This document shows positions 1 to 7,792 of a stretch of 64,000 nucleotides of DNA, piece by piece (position 1 is the first letter of the stretch; each line of letters begins with the position of its first letter). The DNA is from Hyphomonadaceae bacterium (GTDB taxonomy: Bacteria > Pseudomonadota > Alphaproteobacteria > Caulobacterales > Hyphomonadaceae): the NCBI GenBank assembly GCA_024743315.1, contig JANSWU010000002.1:186001-250000 (forward strand), in the 5' to 3' direction. The translations under genes were made by a program, and so were the position numbers. The notes under the pieces are model-generated. The model had not been told where the DNA came from. It saw only the letters and a program-made list of their open reading frames with translations, and did no database searches.

Positions 1-1
1 G

Positions 2-475
2 CCCACGGGCTGTGTGATCCTCGCCAAGCGCGCGCTCGGCGAAGATCTGTCCGGAAAGCATGTTGTGGTGATTGGCCGGTCTATCCTCGTCGGCAAGCCT
101 GCGGCGCTACTCTTCCTGGCGGAGAATTGCACGATTTCGATTGCGCATTCGCGCACGGCGGACTTACCGGCCCTGTGCCGAGAGGCAGATATTCTCGTGC
201 CGGCCGTGGGCCGCCCGGAAATGGTCAAGGGCGATTGGCTGAAGCCCGGCGCTTGCGTGATCGATGTTGGCATCAACCGGGTGCCGGCGCCGGAAAAAGG
301 CGAGGGCAAGACCAAATTGGTGGGTGACGCGGATTTTGACAGCTGTTCAGAGGTGGCTGGATCGATCACGCCGGTGCCGGGTGGGGTCGGACCGATGACC
401 ATTGCCTGCCTGTTGCGAAACACCGTCCTCGCGGCGTGTGCGCGGCGCGGTTGGGACGCACCGGACGGCTTGTGA
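2..475 (+). CDS. folD: Bifunctional methylenetetrahydrofolate dehydrogenase/methenyltetrahydrofolate cyclohydrolase, C-terminal part (5' truncated by window edge)
   Basis: [12 protein letters not shown]...[22 protein letters not shown]...VIDVGINRV...[19 protein letters not shown] is the FolD C-terminal signature; frame is open to the window start. Confidence 0.95.
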   Translation, partial: PTGCVILAKRALGEDLSGKHVVVIGRSILVGKPAALLFLAENCTISIAHSRTADLPALCREADILVPAVGRPEMVKGDWLKPGACVIDVGINRVPAPEKGEGKTKLVGDADFDSCSEVAGSITPVPGGVGPMTIACLLRNTVLAACARRGWDAPDGL

Positions 476-723
476 GCCAATCCTACCAACTCTCAACCGG
501 CGCGCTGACGCAAACGCTCTGGCATGCCCAGAGTGGGAAATGTGCCCTCTGCGGTCGACCCATGCTGCGCAATCGTTTTGAAGCTCCGCATGCACAGGTC
601 TGGGCCAAATCTCGGGCCACGCTGGATCATATCCAGCCGCGCTCGAAGGGCGGAGCAGATACGGTCGAGAACTTGCAGCTGGCGCATGCGCGCTGCAACA
701 AGATCAAAGGCAATCAGATCTAG
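472..723 (+). CDS. HNH endonuclease family protein
   Basis: GTG start overlaps the folD stop (GTGA); CALCGRPM...[32 protein letters not shown] is a CxxC-HNH core. Confidence 0.85.
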   Translation: MSQSYQLSTGALTQTLWHAQSGKCALCGRPMLRNRFEAPHAQVWAKSRATLDHIQPRSKGGADTVENLQLAHARCNKIKGNQI

Positions 724-1533
724 CTATTTGGCAATCTCGTCAGGGATCGCCTGATCCATGCTGCGGGCAGGCTCGCAACACGGGCCGCCCACTTGCTTGG
801 CGGGGACGCCCGCGACGGTGCATTGCGGCGGCACATCTTTCAGGACCACTGAGCCAGCGGCCACTTTGGCCTCGTCGCCGATGCGGATATTGCCGAGCAC
901 TTTTGCGCCAACTGAGAGCAGGACACCCTTGCCAATTTTTGGATGCCGGTCGCCAATCTCTTTGCCGGTGCCGCCCAAGGTCACGCCATGCAGAAGCGAG
1001 CAATTGTCTCCGACCACAGCGGTTTCACCAATGGTGATGTCGGTTGCGTGGTCGAGCATGACGCCCTGACCCATAGTTGCGGCTGGATGAATGTCGACAG
1101 CAAACAGTTCGCTGGCGCGCGACTGGAAATGAAACGCGAGGGTTTCGCGGCCCTGCTTCCACAAATGATTGGCCACGCGGTGGGTCTGCAAGGCAAGGAA
1201 GCCTTTGAAGAACAGGAAGGGCTGCAACATGCCGCGGCAGGCAGGGTCGCGCTCAAGCGTCGCCTGCATGTCAGCTTCGGCCGCTTCGACCAAAGCGTGA
1301 TTGGCATCATAAGCATTCGCAATGACCTGCCGAACTTGTTGCGCGCCCATTTCAGGCCCGGCCAGCTTTTCCGCCAAGTGAAAGGCGAGGGCCTGGCAGA
1401 TGGTTTCGTGGCTCAAAATCGCGGCATCAATATAGCTCGCCATAGTCGGCTCATCGGCAGCCGCTGCGCGGGCTTCAAAGCGCAAGCGCGTCCAAACCGG
1501 TGGGGGCGCTCCGATATCGGGATTATAGTCCAT
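724..1533 (-). CDS. cysE: Serine O-acetyltransferase
   Basis: Left-handed beta-helix hexapeptide repeats, HPAATMGQGVMLDHATDITIGETAVVGDNCSLLHGVTLGGTGK typical of CysE. Confidence 0.95.
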   Translation of the reverse strand: MDYNPDIGAPPPVWTRLRFEARAAAADEPTMASYIDAAILSHETICQALAFHLAEKLAGPEMGAQQVRQVIANAYDANHALVEAAEADMQATLERDPACRGMLQPFLFFKGFLALQTHRVANHLWKQGRETLAFHFQSRASELFAVDIHPAATMGQGVMLDHATDITIGETAVVGDNCSLLHGVTLGGTGKEIGDRHPKIGKGVLLSVGAKVLGNIRIGDEAKVAAGSVVLKDVPPQCTVAGVPAKQVGGPCCEPARSMDQAIPDEIAK

Positions 1534-1608
1534 GAGCCGGGTCCTCCCTTCGGCGTCTCCCGTAAATGGAGCCCTAACGCCGAGACTTCAAGTCAAACCT
1601 TGGTGAAG

Positions 1609-2205
1609 TTAGTTTTTCTTAGGATGCAGAAAGCGGATCGCAAACTCGCCGGTGACCGCCCGAACCACTTCGCCGCGCAGCGATCCAACGCGGACATGCT
1701 CGCCAACGATCGGAACCGGGCCATCAAACTCAAACGCCGCGCCGGTGAGCGAAATATCGATCACCCGGCATTGGATTTTGGTTCCATTGGTGCGGGTAAC
1801 CAGGGCGGGCCCACCGGCGGCCTTGCGCGGGGCCGAGCGTTCATCTTCGAGATTGTATTTCTTGTGATTGAGCAGCCAGACCAGCCGGTCCGCGAGTTTG
1901 TCTTTCTTGTGCTGCGGCGTCAGGAATCTCACCGCAAAGCCGTCGTCGGTGATCCGCGTGACTTTCGACGCCACTCGCCCGAGATCATCAAAATAGCAAA
2001 CGATGTCGGTGCCAATTTCCGGGATTGCAACGGCTTCGAGGCGCGCACCGCCGCAGGAAATGTCCACCGTCAAAAACGTGTGGTCCGCGCCCTTATGCAA
2101 AAAACGCCCGTTCAGGCGAAGCGCCACGCGATGATGGCGTCGGCGATCTGGTTTTGACCGAGTATAGGGAGATGAGGCGACTGCTTTTTGAACGGGCAGA
2201 CTCAT
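1609..2205 (-). CDS. Tandem PilZ-domain protein (ORF extends to 2274; start at MSLPVQ preferred)
   Basis: RRRHHR...DISCGGARL (RxxxR + D/NxSxxG) and a second DISLTGAAF motif. Confidence 0.8.
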   Translation of the reverse strand: MSLPVQKAVASSPYTRSKPDRRRHHRVALRLNGRFLHKGADHTFLTVDISCGGARLEAVAIPEIGTDIVCYFDDLGRVASKVTRITDDGFAVRFLTPQHKKDKLADRLVWLLNHKKYNLEDERSAPRKAAGGPALVTRTNGTKIQCRVIDISLTGAAFEFDGPVPIVGEHVRVGSLRGEVVRAVTGEFAIRFLHPKKN

Positions 2206-2297
2206 ATCGGCTCTCAAAGACGTGCGACGCAACGCACAAGGGACTCGCGTTGACAATAGGCAGCTTGGGTTCACAAATGGTTGATAATTCAGCGATC

Positions 2298-2313
2298 CTG
2301 TCAGTATTGACAG
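2298..2313. promoter_or_regulatory. Inverted repeat CTGTCA-gtat-TGACAG upstream of the GMC oxidoreductase, possible operator
   Basis: 6-bp perfect arms, 4-bp spacer, about 30 bp before the ATG; includes a TTGACA -35-like hexamer. Confidence 0.35.
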
Positions 2314-2341
2314 CGAATAGACTTGGACCGGGGAAGATTAT

Positions 2342-3985
2342 ATGGCCCAGAAAAAAGGGTTTGATTACATCATTGTAGGCGCCGGTAGCGCGGGCTGTGT
2401 CCTGGCCAATCGCCTGAGTGAAGACCCAAATATCTCAGTTTGCTTGATCGAAGCAGGCAAGAAGGACACTTCGCTTCTGATTCGCATGCCAGCCGGTGTC
2501 GGGGGCCTGATCAAGCAAGAGAATGCGCAAAACTGGGGGTTCTGGACAAAACCGCAAGCGCATATGGATGGCCGTAAACTCTACTGGCCGCGCGGGCGCG
2601 GCTGGGGCGGATCCTCCTCGATCAATGGCATGATCTACATTCGCGGCCATGCGCGCGATTATGATCAATGGCGCCAGACTGGCCTTACCGGCTGGGGCTT
2701 TTCAGATGTGCTGCCATATTTCCGCAAGTCCGAGGCGTATGAAGGTGGCGCCAATGAATTTCATGGCGGCGAGGGACCTTTGCATGTCAGCGAAAGCCCG
2801 TTGCAAGACAGCCTTTATGAGCTGTTTGTCAAAGCCGGGGTTGAAGCGGGATACAAGCAGACCAGCGATTTCAACGGACCCCAACAAGAAGGTTTTGGGC
2901 CATATCAGAGAACTATTCGCGAAGGTGAGCGCTGGAGTGCATCCTTCGCCTATTTGCGACCGATCGAAAAAGAACGCTCAAACCTGACCATTCTTTCCAC
3001 GGCCCTGGTCTCGAAAGTCGTGTTTCGTGGTGGCAAAGCCTATGGCGTTGAAGTCGTTGCAAAAAAAGGCGCTCAGCCAGAAACCATCCATGCTGAGCAG
3101 GAAGTGATCCTGTGCGCGGGCGCCGTGCAATCGCCGCAAATCCTGCAGCTGTCCGGCATCGGCCCGGCGGATGAGATCCGAAAACTCGGGGTGACCAGTG
3201 TGGTCGATAGCAAGAATGTCGGCGCCAATTTGCAGGACCATCTCGATGTTACCGTCATTCACGAGATGACCCAGAAAGCGTCCGCCTATTCAAAGCAATC
3301 AGGTCTGAAAAAATACGCGGTCGCGATCAAATATCTGATGACCAAGGAAGGCCCGGGCGCGGATAATTTCCTGCAGGCCGGGGCATTCTTGAAGTCGCGT
3401 GAGGGGCTGGATCGTCCGGACCTGCAATTGCATCTGGTCAATGCGATGATGCGCGATCATGGCAATTACGATTACAAGCGGGATGGTTTCACCATTCACT
3501 CGTGCCAGTTGCGGCCCGAAAGCCGCGGCACGGTGATGATCCAAAGCGATGATCCGTTTGAGCACCCAGCTATCGACCCCAACTATCTCGCTACAGAAAC
3601 CGACCGCATTACGATGCGGGAATCCGTCAAGATGATGCGCGAGATTGCCGGTCAGGACGCGCTCAGCCCGTTACGCGGCAATGAGGCCTTACCGGGTCAG
3701 GCGGTGCAGACGGATGAGCAGATTGATGCCTATATCCGGACCTATGGAGAGACCATCTATCACCCGGTCGGCACGGTTGCGATGGGCATCCATGATGAAG
3801 ATCCAGTCGATGGCGATCTGCGCGTGCGCGGCGTCGATGGATTACGGGTCGTCGACGCGTCAGTCATGCCAACGCTAATTGGCGGCAATACCAATGCGCC
3901 GACCATCATGGTCGCGGAAAAGGCCGCTGACATGATCCGTGGGATCGCACCGCCCGTGCCGGCAGAGGTCGAAATCGCGGCCTAA
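2342..3985 (+). CDS. GMC-family FAD oxidoreductase (choline/alcohol dehydrogenase-like)
   Basis: DYIIVGAGSAGCVLANRLSED N-terminal motif, GRGWGGSSSINGMIYIRG, GAVQSPQILQLSGIGP, HPVGTVAMG. Confidence 0.95.
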   Translation: MAQKKGFDYIIVGAGSAGCVLANRLSEDPNISVCLIEAGKKDTSLLIRMPAGVGGLIKQENAQNWGFWTKPQAHMDGRKLYWPRGRGWGGSSSINGMIYIRGHARDYDQWRQTGLTGWGFSDVLPYFRKSEAYEGGANEFHGGEGPLHVSESPLQDSLYELFVKAGVEAGYKQTSDFNGPQQEGFGPYQRTIREGERWSASFAYLRPIEKERSNLTILSTALVSKVVFRGGKAYGVEVVAKKGAQPETIHAEQEVILCAGAVQSPQILQLSGIGPADEIRKLGVTSVVDSKNVGANLQDHLDVTVIHEMTQKASAYSKQSGLKKYAVAIKYLMTKEGPGADNFLQAGAFLKSREGLDRPDLQLHLVNAMMRDHGNYDYKRDGFTIHSCQLRPESRGTVMIQSDDPFEHPAIDPNYLATETDRITMRESVKMMREIAGQDALSPLRGNEALPGQAVQTDEQIDAYIRTYGETIYHPVGTVAMGIHDEDPVDGDLRVRGVDGLRVVDASVMPTLIGGNTNAPTIMVAEKAADMIRGIAPPVPAEVEIAA

Positions 3986-4512
3986 GCGTCGCGTTTCCAG
4001 ACCGCATTGGCGAAATCATTGGCGTCCGGGCTGAGCCCCATCCAGGCCAAGCGCCCGGAAGACGCATTGACGATGACGAAACGGCCGCGCTCGGCCAACA
4101 CGGTCGAAAGGTCCTCGCGCAAGCGTTTGATGGGCATCACGCTGTGCAAGATGAAACAGCCCGGCATCAATTCAGCGAACCGCCCGGCTTTATTAAGCAC
4201 GGCGATTGCAGCGCGGCGGCCATCACCATCGGATTGAAGCGTAATCAAAAAATTCGCGGCCTGTTCGGTCGGCGCCACTGCAATTGGCGTGGTGTAGCCA
4301 GGAATGAGGCTGCGCAGCTCTTTGTGCTCAAAGGCGGATAGGAATGCACCGCCATCACCTGACGCGACTTTTGATGTGTCCAAAAGTCGGCCTTCCTCAG
4401 CGAACACTTTCATCTGGCCAAGCGTATAGGGGCCATAAACCGCGCCATCGACCATGACTCGCCAGATGGGCGGATCAATCGCGGAAAGATCTAAGGCGTT
4501 TCTATCAACCAT
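3982..4512 (-). CDS. Hypothetical protein with an N-terminal GYF_2-like segment
   Basis: WRVMVDGAVYGPYTLGQMKVFAEEGRL resembles GYF_2 (W.v...g..yGP.t...l); remainder unknown. Confidence 0.65.
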   Translation of the reverse strand: MVDRNALDLSAIDPPIWRVMVDGAVYGPYTLGQMKVFAEEGRLLDTSKVASGDGGAFLSAFEHKELRSLIPGYTTPIAVAPTEQAANFLITLQSDGDGRRAAIAVLNKAGRFAELMPGCFILHSVMPIKRLREDLSTVLAERGRFVIVNASSGRLAWMGLSPDANDFANAVWKRDA

Positions 4513-4563
4513 GTCGCCACGTCATCCTTGATTCGACTTAACGAAGTCATAGCCTAGCGCGAA

Positions 4564-5364
4564 ATGATGAACAGGGAGGTCACAATGATCGAAAGTGAAT
4601 TTGTAAACACCAAAGTCGACGGCAATATCCTGATTGTCGAGATCAACCGACCGGAAAAGATGAATGCGCTTCATCCCCCCGCCAATCGCGACCTTGGGGA
4701 GATATTCGACAAGTTTGCTGCAGATAAGGATCTCTGGGTTGCGATTATTACCGGCGCCGGTGATCGGGCCTTTAGCGCTGGCAATGATTTGCGCTACCAG
4801 GCTGAAGGCGGCGAAATGTTCCCGGTTCCCAGCGGCTTTGGTGGCCTCACCAATCGCTATGACCTATTCAAGCCGGTGATTGCCGCGGTGAACGGCGTAG
4901 CCATGGGCGGCGGGTTCGAGATTGCGCTCGCCTGTGATCTCATCATTGCTTCGGATAATGCGCGGTTTGCGCTGCCAGAGCCGAAAGTCGGACTGGCGGC
5001 CTTGGCAGGCGGATTGCACCGCTTGCCGCGTCAGATCGGGCTCAAACGCGCCATGGGCATGATGCTCACCGGACGCCATGTCTTTGCCGAAGAGGGCAAG
5101 GAGCTTGGCTTCGTCAATGAAGTGGTGCCACAGGCCGAGCTGATGGATGCGGCGATGAAATGGGCCGGCATGATTACAGAGTGCTCACCAGCCTCGGTCC
5201 GCACGACGAAAGAAGTCGCGATGAAAGGCCTCGATACGGCGAATTTCCAGGACGCGTTTTGTCAGAAATACGAGGCGATTGGCCGAATGGTCAAAGGCCC
5301 TGATTTTATTGAAGGACCGTTGGCCTTCTCGCAAAAACGCAAGCCGAACTGGAGCGGCGAATAA
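4564..5364 (+). CDS. Enoyl-CoA hydratase/isomerase family protein (start possibly at 4585)
   Basis: Crotonase fold motifs GDRAFSAGNDL, AVNGVAMGGGFEIALACDLIIAS. Confidence 0.93.
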   Translation: MMNREVTMIESEFVNTKVDGNILIVEINRPEKMNALHPPANRDLGEIFDKFAADKDLWVAIITGAGDRAFSAGNDLRYQAEGGEMFPVPSGFGGLTNRYDLFKPVIAAVNGVAMGGGFEIALACDLIIASDNARFALPEPKVGLAALAGGLHRLPRQIGLKRAMGMMLTGRHVFAEEGKELGFVNEVVPQAELMDAAMKWAGMITECSPASVRTTKEVAMKGLDTANFQDAFCQKYEAIGRMVKGPDFIEGPLAFSQKRKPNWSGE

Positions 5365-5427
5365 GACATTTGCGTTTTACGTGACCTCATCATCCCTCTA
5401 TGGTTTTGCTCATAAGACCATAAAGGG

Positions 5428-5769
5428 GTGAGCACTATGTGGACCATTTTTCGATCGCTTTCGAATGCGTCGGCGAAGATTCTGGCAACGTTTTTCATGG
5501 TCATGGTATTGATCATGATCGGTGTTCTGTTCGTGCCAAGCCTGTTCAACGGGGTGAACGATTTCGCCAATTATCTCGCTAATCTCGACATGGTTCGAAA
5601 CCCGGATATTGGTGAACAGGGCGTCGCCGTCACGCGTGTATTCATCAATGAATCCTCGATTTTCGGGATCGTGATGACGTTGATTGCACGGATCTTTGTC
5701 GAGATCATCTGGTGGTGCAGCGGTCAGCTCTGGGCGATGGTCAATCCGCCTGAGGACAGCGCCGCCTAG
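5428..5769 (+). CDS. Small integral membrane protein, unknown function (DUF6460-like)
   Basis: Two hydrophobic segments; no clear enzymatic motif. Confidence 0.65.
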   Translation: MSTMWTIFRSLSNASAKILATFFMVMVLIMIGVLFVPSLFNGVNDFANYLANLDMVRNPDIGEQGVAVTRVFINESSIFGIVMTLIARIFVEIIWWCSGQLWAMVNPPEDSAA

Positions 5770-5879
5770 GGTGCGAAATCACAGACAAATGCAGTCTTGG
5801 CTGAGGAATTCGCGCGCTTGAGGTTTGCACAGGGCGCGCAGCTCGTTATGTCCGACACAGATCGAATTAGGAGTGGACC

Positions 5880-6086
5880 ATGGGCCGCGAAGAAGTATTG
5901 CGCCTCGAAGCGTATTTGAAAGAGAAACTTAATCCGGGGCTGCGCCTGATTGCGCGCAAGGAGACCGATGATTCCGTCGAAGTCTATCTCGGCGCGGAAT
6001 TCCTCGCGGTTGTCTACAAGGATGTCGATGATGGCGAGACCAGCTACGCGCTGAATATGACGGTTCTGGCGGAAGATATCGGCTAA
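5880..6086 (+). CDS. DUF3126 family protein
   Basis: 68-aa ORF with RBS aggagtgg; EVLRLEAYLKEKLNPGLRLIARKETDDSVEVYLGAEFLAVVYKDVDDGETSY. Confidence 0.8.
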   Translation: MGREEVLRLEAYLKEKLNPGLRLIARKETDDSVEVYLGAEFLAVVYKDVDDGETSYALNMTVLAEDIG

Positions 6087-6110
6087 GCTGGAAACGCCGC
6101 GAACAATAGA

Positions 6111-6136
6111 AAAGCCCCGGCACAACCGGGGCTTTT
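6111..6136. terminator. Bidirectional intrinsic terminator between DUF3126 and phoH
   Basis: aaagccccgg-caca-accggggctttt hairpin with A/T flanks between convergent genes. Confidence 0.85.
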
Positions 6137-6154
6137 GTGTTTATTGAGGCGTGA

Positions 6155-6961
6155 CTAGAGAACGTCGAGCATCTCTGCGACCAGGGGGTGCCTGACCACG
6201 TCCTGGCCTTGCAAGCGAATGACCGAAGCGCCGCTCAGTTTTTCGAGCCGCTCCGCCGCCTTGCCGAGGCCGGACAGCTCCGGCAGCAAGTCACTCTGGG
6301 CCGGGTCGCCGGTGACAACCATGGTTGAGTGCCAGCCAAGCCGCGTCAGCAACATCTTGATCTGCGTATAGGTGCAGTTTTGCGCCTCATCGATAACCAC
6401 GAAGGCATTGTTCAGGGTTCGGCCGCGCATGAAGCCGATTGGGGCAATCTCGATCAGGCCTTCAGCCATCATGTGCTTGAGCTGTTGCGGGCTGAGTCGA
6501 TCAGAAAGCGCATCGTAAAGCGGGCGTAGATAAGGCGCGAGTTTGTCTTCCATAGCGCCCGGGAGAAAACCGATCTGTTCGCCCGCTTCGACGGCAGGAC
6601 GAGACAGAATGATCCGCGCGACTTTGCCTTTCTGCAGCGCCTCTACCGCTTTGCAGATCGCGAGATAGGTTTTGCCGGTGCCAGCTGGGCCAAGCGCGCA
6701 GACGAGTGATTTGTCTTCCAGCGCTTCAAGCAAGCGGGCCTGATTCTCCGAACGGGGTTTGACGGTTTTCTGATAGCGCTGATTGCGCGAGCCATGGGCC
6801 GGTGTCGGCCGTTTCGGTTTATCGGCATCGTCAGGATGCCAGTCATTTCCTCCAGGGATGGCATAGAGCTGTGTTTCGCGAGCAGCGCCATTTTCAAAAA
6901 AGTTCGAAGCATCGAAGGCGGCTTGAGCTTTCTGGCGTTTCGTGGCTGCGCGTTTACCCAT
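6155..6961 (-). CDS. phoH: PhoH family ATPase
   Basis: Walker A GPAGTGKTYLA; RPAVEAGEQIGFLPG; Walker B AFVVIDEAQN; MVVTGDPAQSDL. Confidence 0.93.
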   Translation of the reverse strand: MGKRAATKRQKAQAAFDASNFFENGAARETQLYAIPGGNDWHPDDADKPKRPTPAHGSRNQRYQKTVKPRSENQARLLEALEDKSLVCALGPAGTGKTYLAICKAVEALQKGKVARIILSRPAVEAGEQIGFLPGAMEDKLAPYLRPLYDALSDRLSPQQLKHMMAEGLIEIAPIGFMRGRTLNNAFVVIDEAQNCTYTQIKMLLTRLGWHSTMVVTGDPAQSDLLPELSGLGKAAERLEKLSGASVIRLQGQDVVRHPLVAEMLDVL

Positions 6962-7115
6962 GAGGATCTCCTTGTGAGGCTGAAGTTTGGGCAGAAAAAA
7001 ACCGCCGAGCCAAAGGCTGGGCGGTTGGTGAATCAGCAGGGCGGGACAGGGCGTCCGGACCGGAATGTTCGTTCCTGGTCGGTGGTGGTGTTTGCAAGCC
7101 TGGTCGATGGACCAT
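6954..7115 (-). CDS. Candidate upstream short ORF (53 aa) overlapping the phoH start; speculative
   Basis: ATG at 7115 preceded by GGAGG, reads MVHRPGLQTPPPTRNEHSGPDALSRPADSPTAQPLARRFFSAQTSASQGDPHG*, TAA overlaps the phoH ATG (ATGGGTAA); below the ORF-track length cutoff. Confidence 0.25.
   Translation of the reverse strand: MVHRPGLQTPPPTRNEHSGPDALSRPADSPTAQPLARRFFSAQTSASQGDPHG
6995..7026 (-). terminator. Intrinsic-terminator-like hairpin on the minus strand inside the phoH leader
   Basis: Minus strand AACCGCC-c-AGCC-ttt-GGCT-c-GGCGGTT followed by a T7 run, about 35 nt upstream of the phoH ATG. Confidence 0.75.
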
Positions 7116-7218
7116 CAGCAATCTGCCTCCCGAATCTCTATCTTGAATTACACACTAAGAGGGTTAACCGAGTGTGACAGTGATAATCCGCAGGCGAAAC
7201 AAATGATGGGAGACTGGT

Positions 7219-7752
7219 ATGGCATTGTACGACTTTGACGGGGTTTGCCCAACAATTCCGCAATCTGGAAATTATTGGGTGGCCGAGAATGCCACTGTGC
7301 TTGGCAATGTGATTCTCAAGGAAAATGCCTCGGTCTGGTTCAACGCTGTTTTGCGCGGTGACAACGACCCGATCACGGTTGGCGAGAATTCCAATGTCCA
7401 GGATGGTAGCGTCTTACACACCGATATTGGGTGCCCTCTAAACATCGGAAAAGACGTCACGATCGGGCATATGGCGATGCTGCATGGTTGTACGATTGGC
7501 GATGAGACGCTGATCGGAATTGGCGCGACTGTCCTTAACCGAGCTGTTATCGGCAAGAATTGCATTATCGGTGCCCACGCTTTGATCCCGGAGGGCAAAG
7601 TGATTCCCGACAATTCGCTGGTCATGGGGGCGCCAGGCAAAGTTGTGAAGGAATTGCGCGAAGACCAAGTCATGCTGATCAAAGGCTCAGCCCAGGTCTA
7701 TGTCGACAATTGGAAACGCTTCAAAGCCGGGCTGAAACGAATCAAGGGGTAA
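7219..7752 (+). CDS. Gamma carbonic anhydrase family protein
   Basis: Hexapeptide-repeat protein with [41 protein letters not shown] and [24 protein letters not shown]. Confidence 0.93.
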   Translation: MALYDFDGVCPTIPQSGNYWVAENATVLGNVILKENASVWFNAVLRGDNDPITVGENSNVQDGSVLHTDIGCPLNIGKDVTIGHMAMLHGCTIGDETLIGIGATVLNRAVIGKNCIIGAHALIPEGKVIPDNSLVMGAPGKVVKELREDQVMLIKGSAQVYVDNWKRFKAGLKRIKG

Positions 7753-7756
7753 AAGA

Positions 7757-7784
7757 TAAGGGCGGCTCCGGAGGCCGCCCTTAT
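7757..7784. terminator. Intrinsic terminator between gamma-CA and the S9 peptidase
   Basis: taagggcggctccggaggccgcccttat hairpin between convergent genes. Confidence 0.8.
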
Positions 7785-7792
7785 AAAAGTGC

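Noticed and set aside
472-723. HNH gene as evidence of a mobile intron or prophage remnant
   Set aside because: No integrase, repeats or phage genes nearby; gene is intact and coupled to folD
943-2157. 404-aa plus-strand ORF opposite cysE and the PilZ gene
   Set aside because: Antisense to two supported genes, spans their intergenic region, no domain signature
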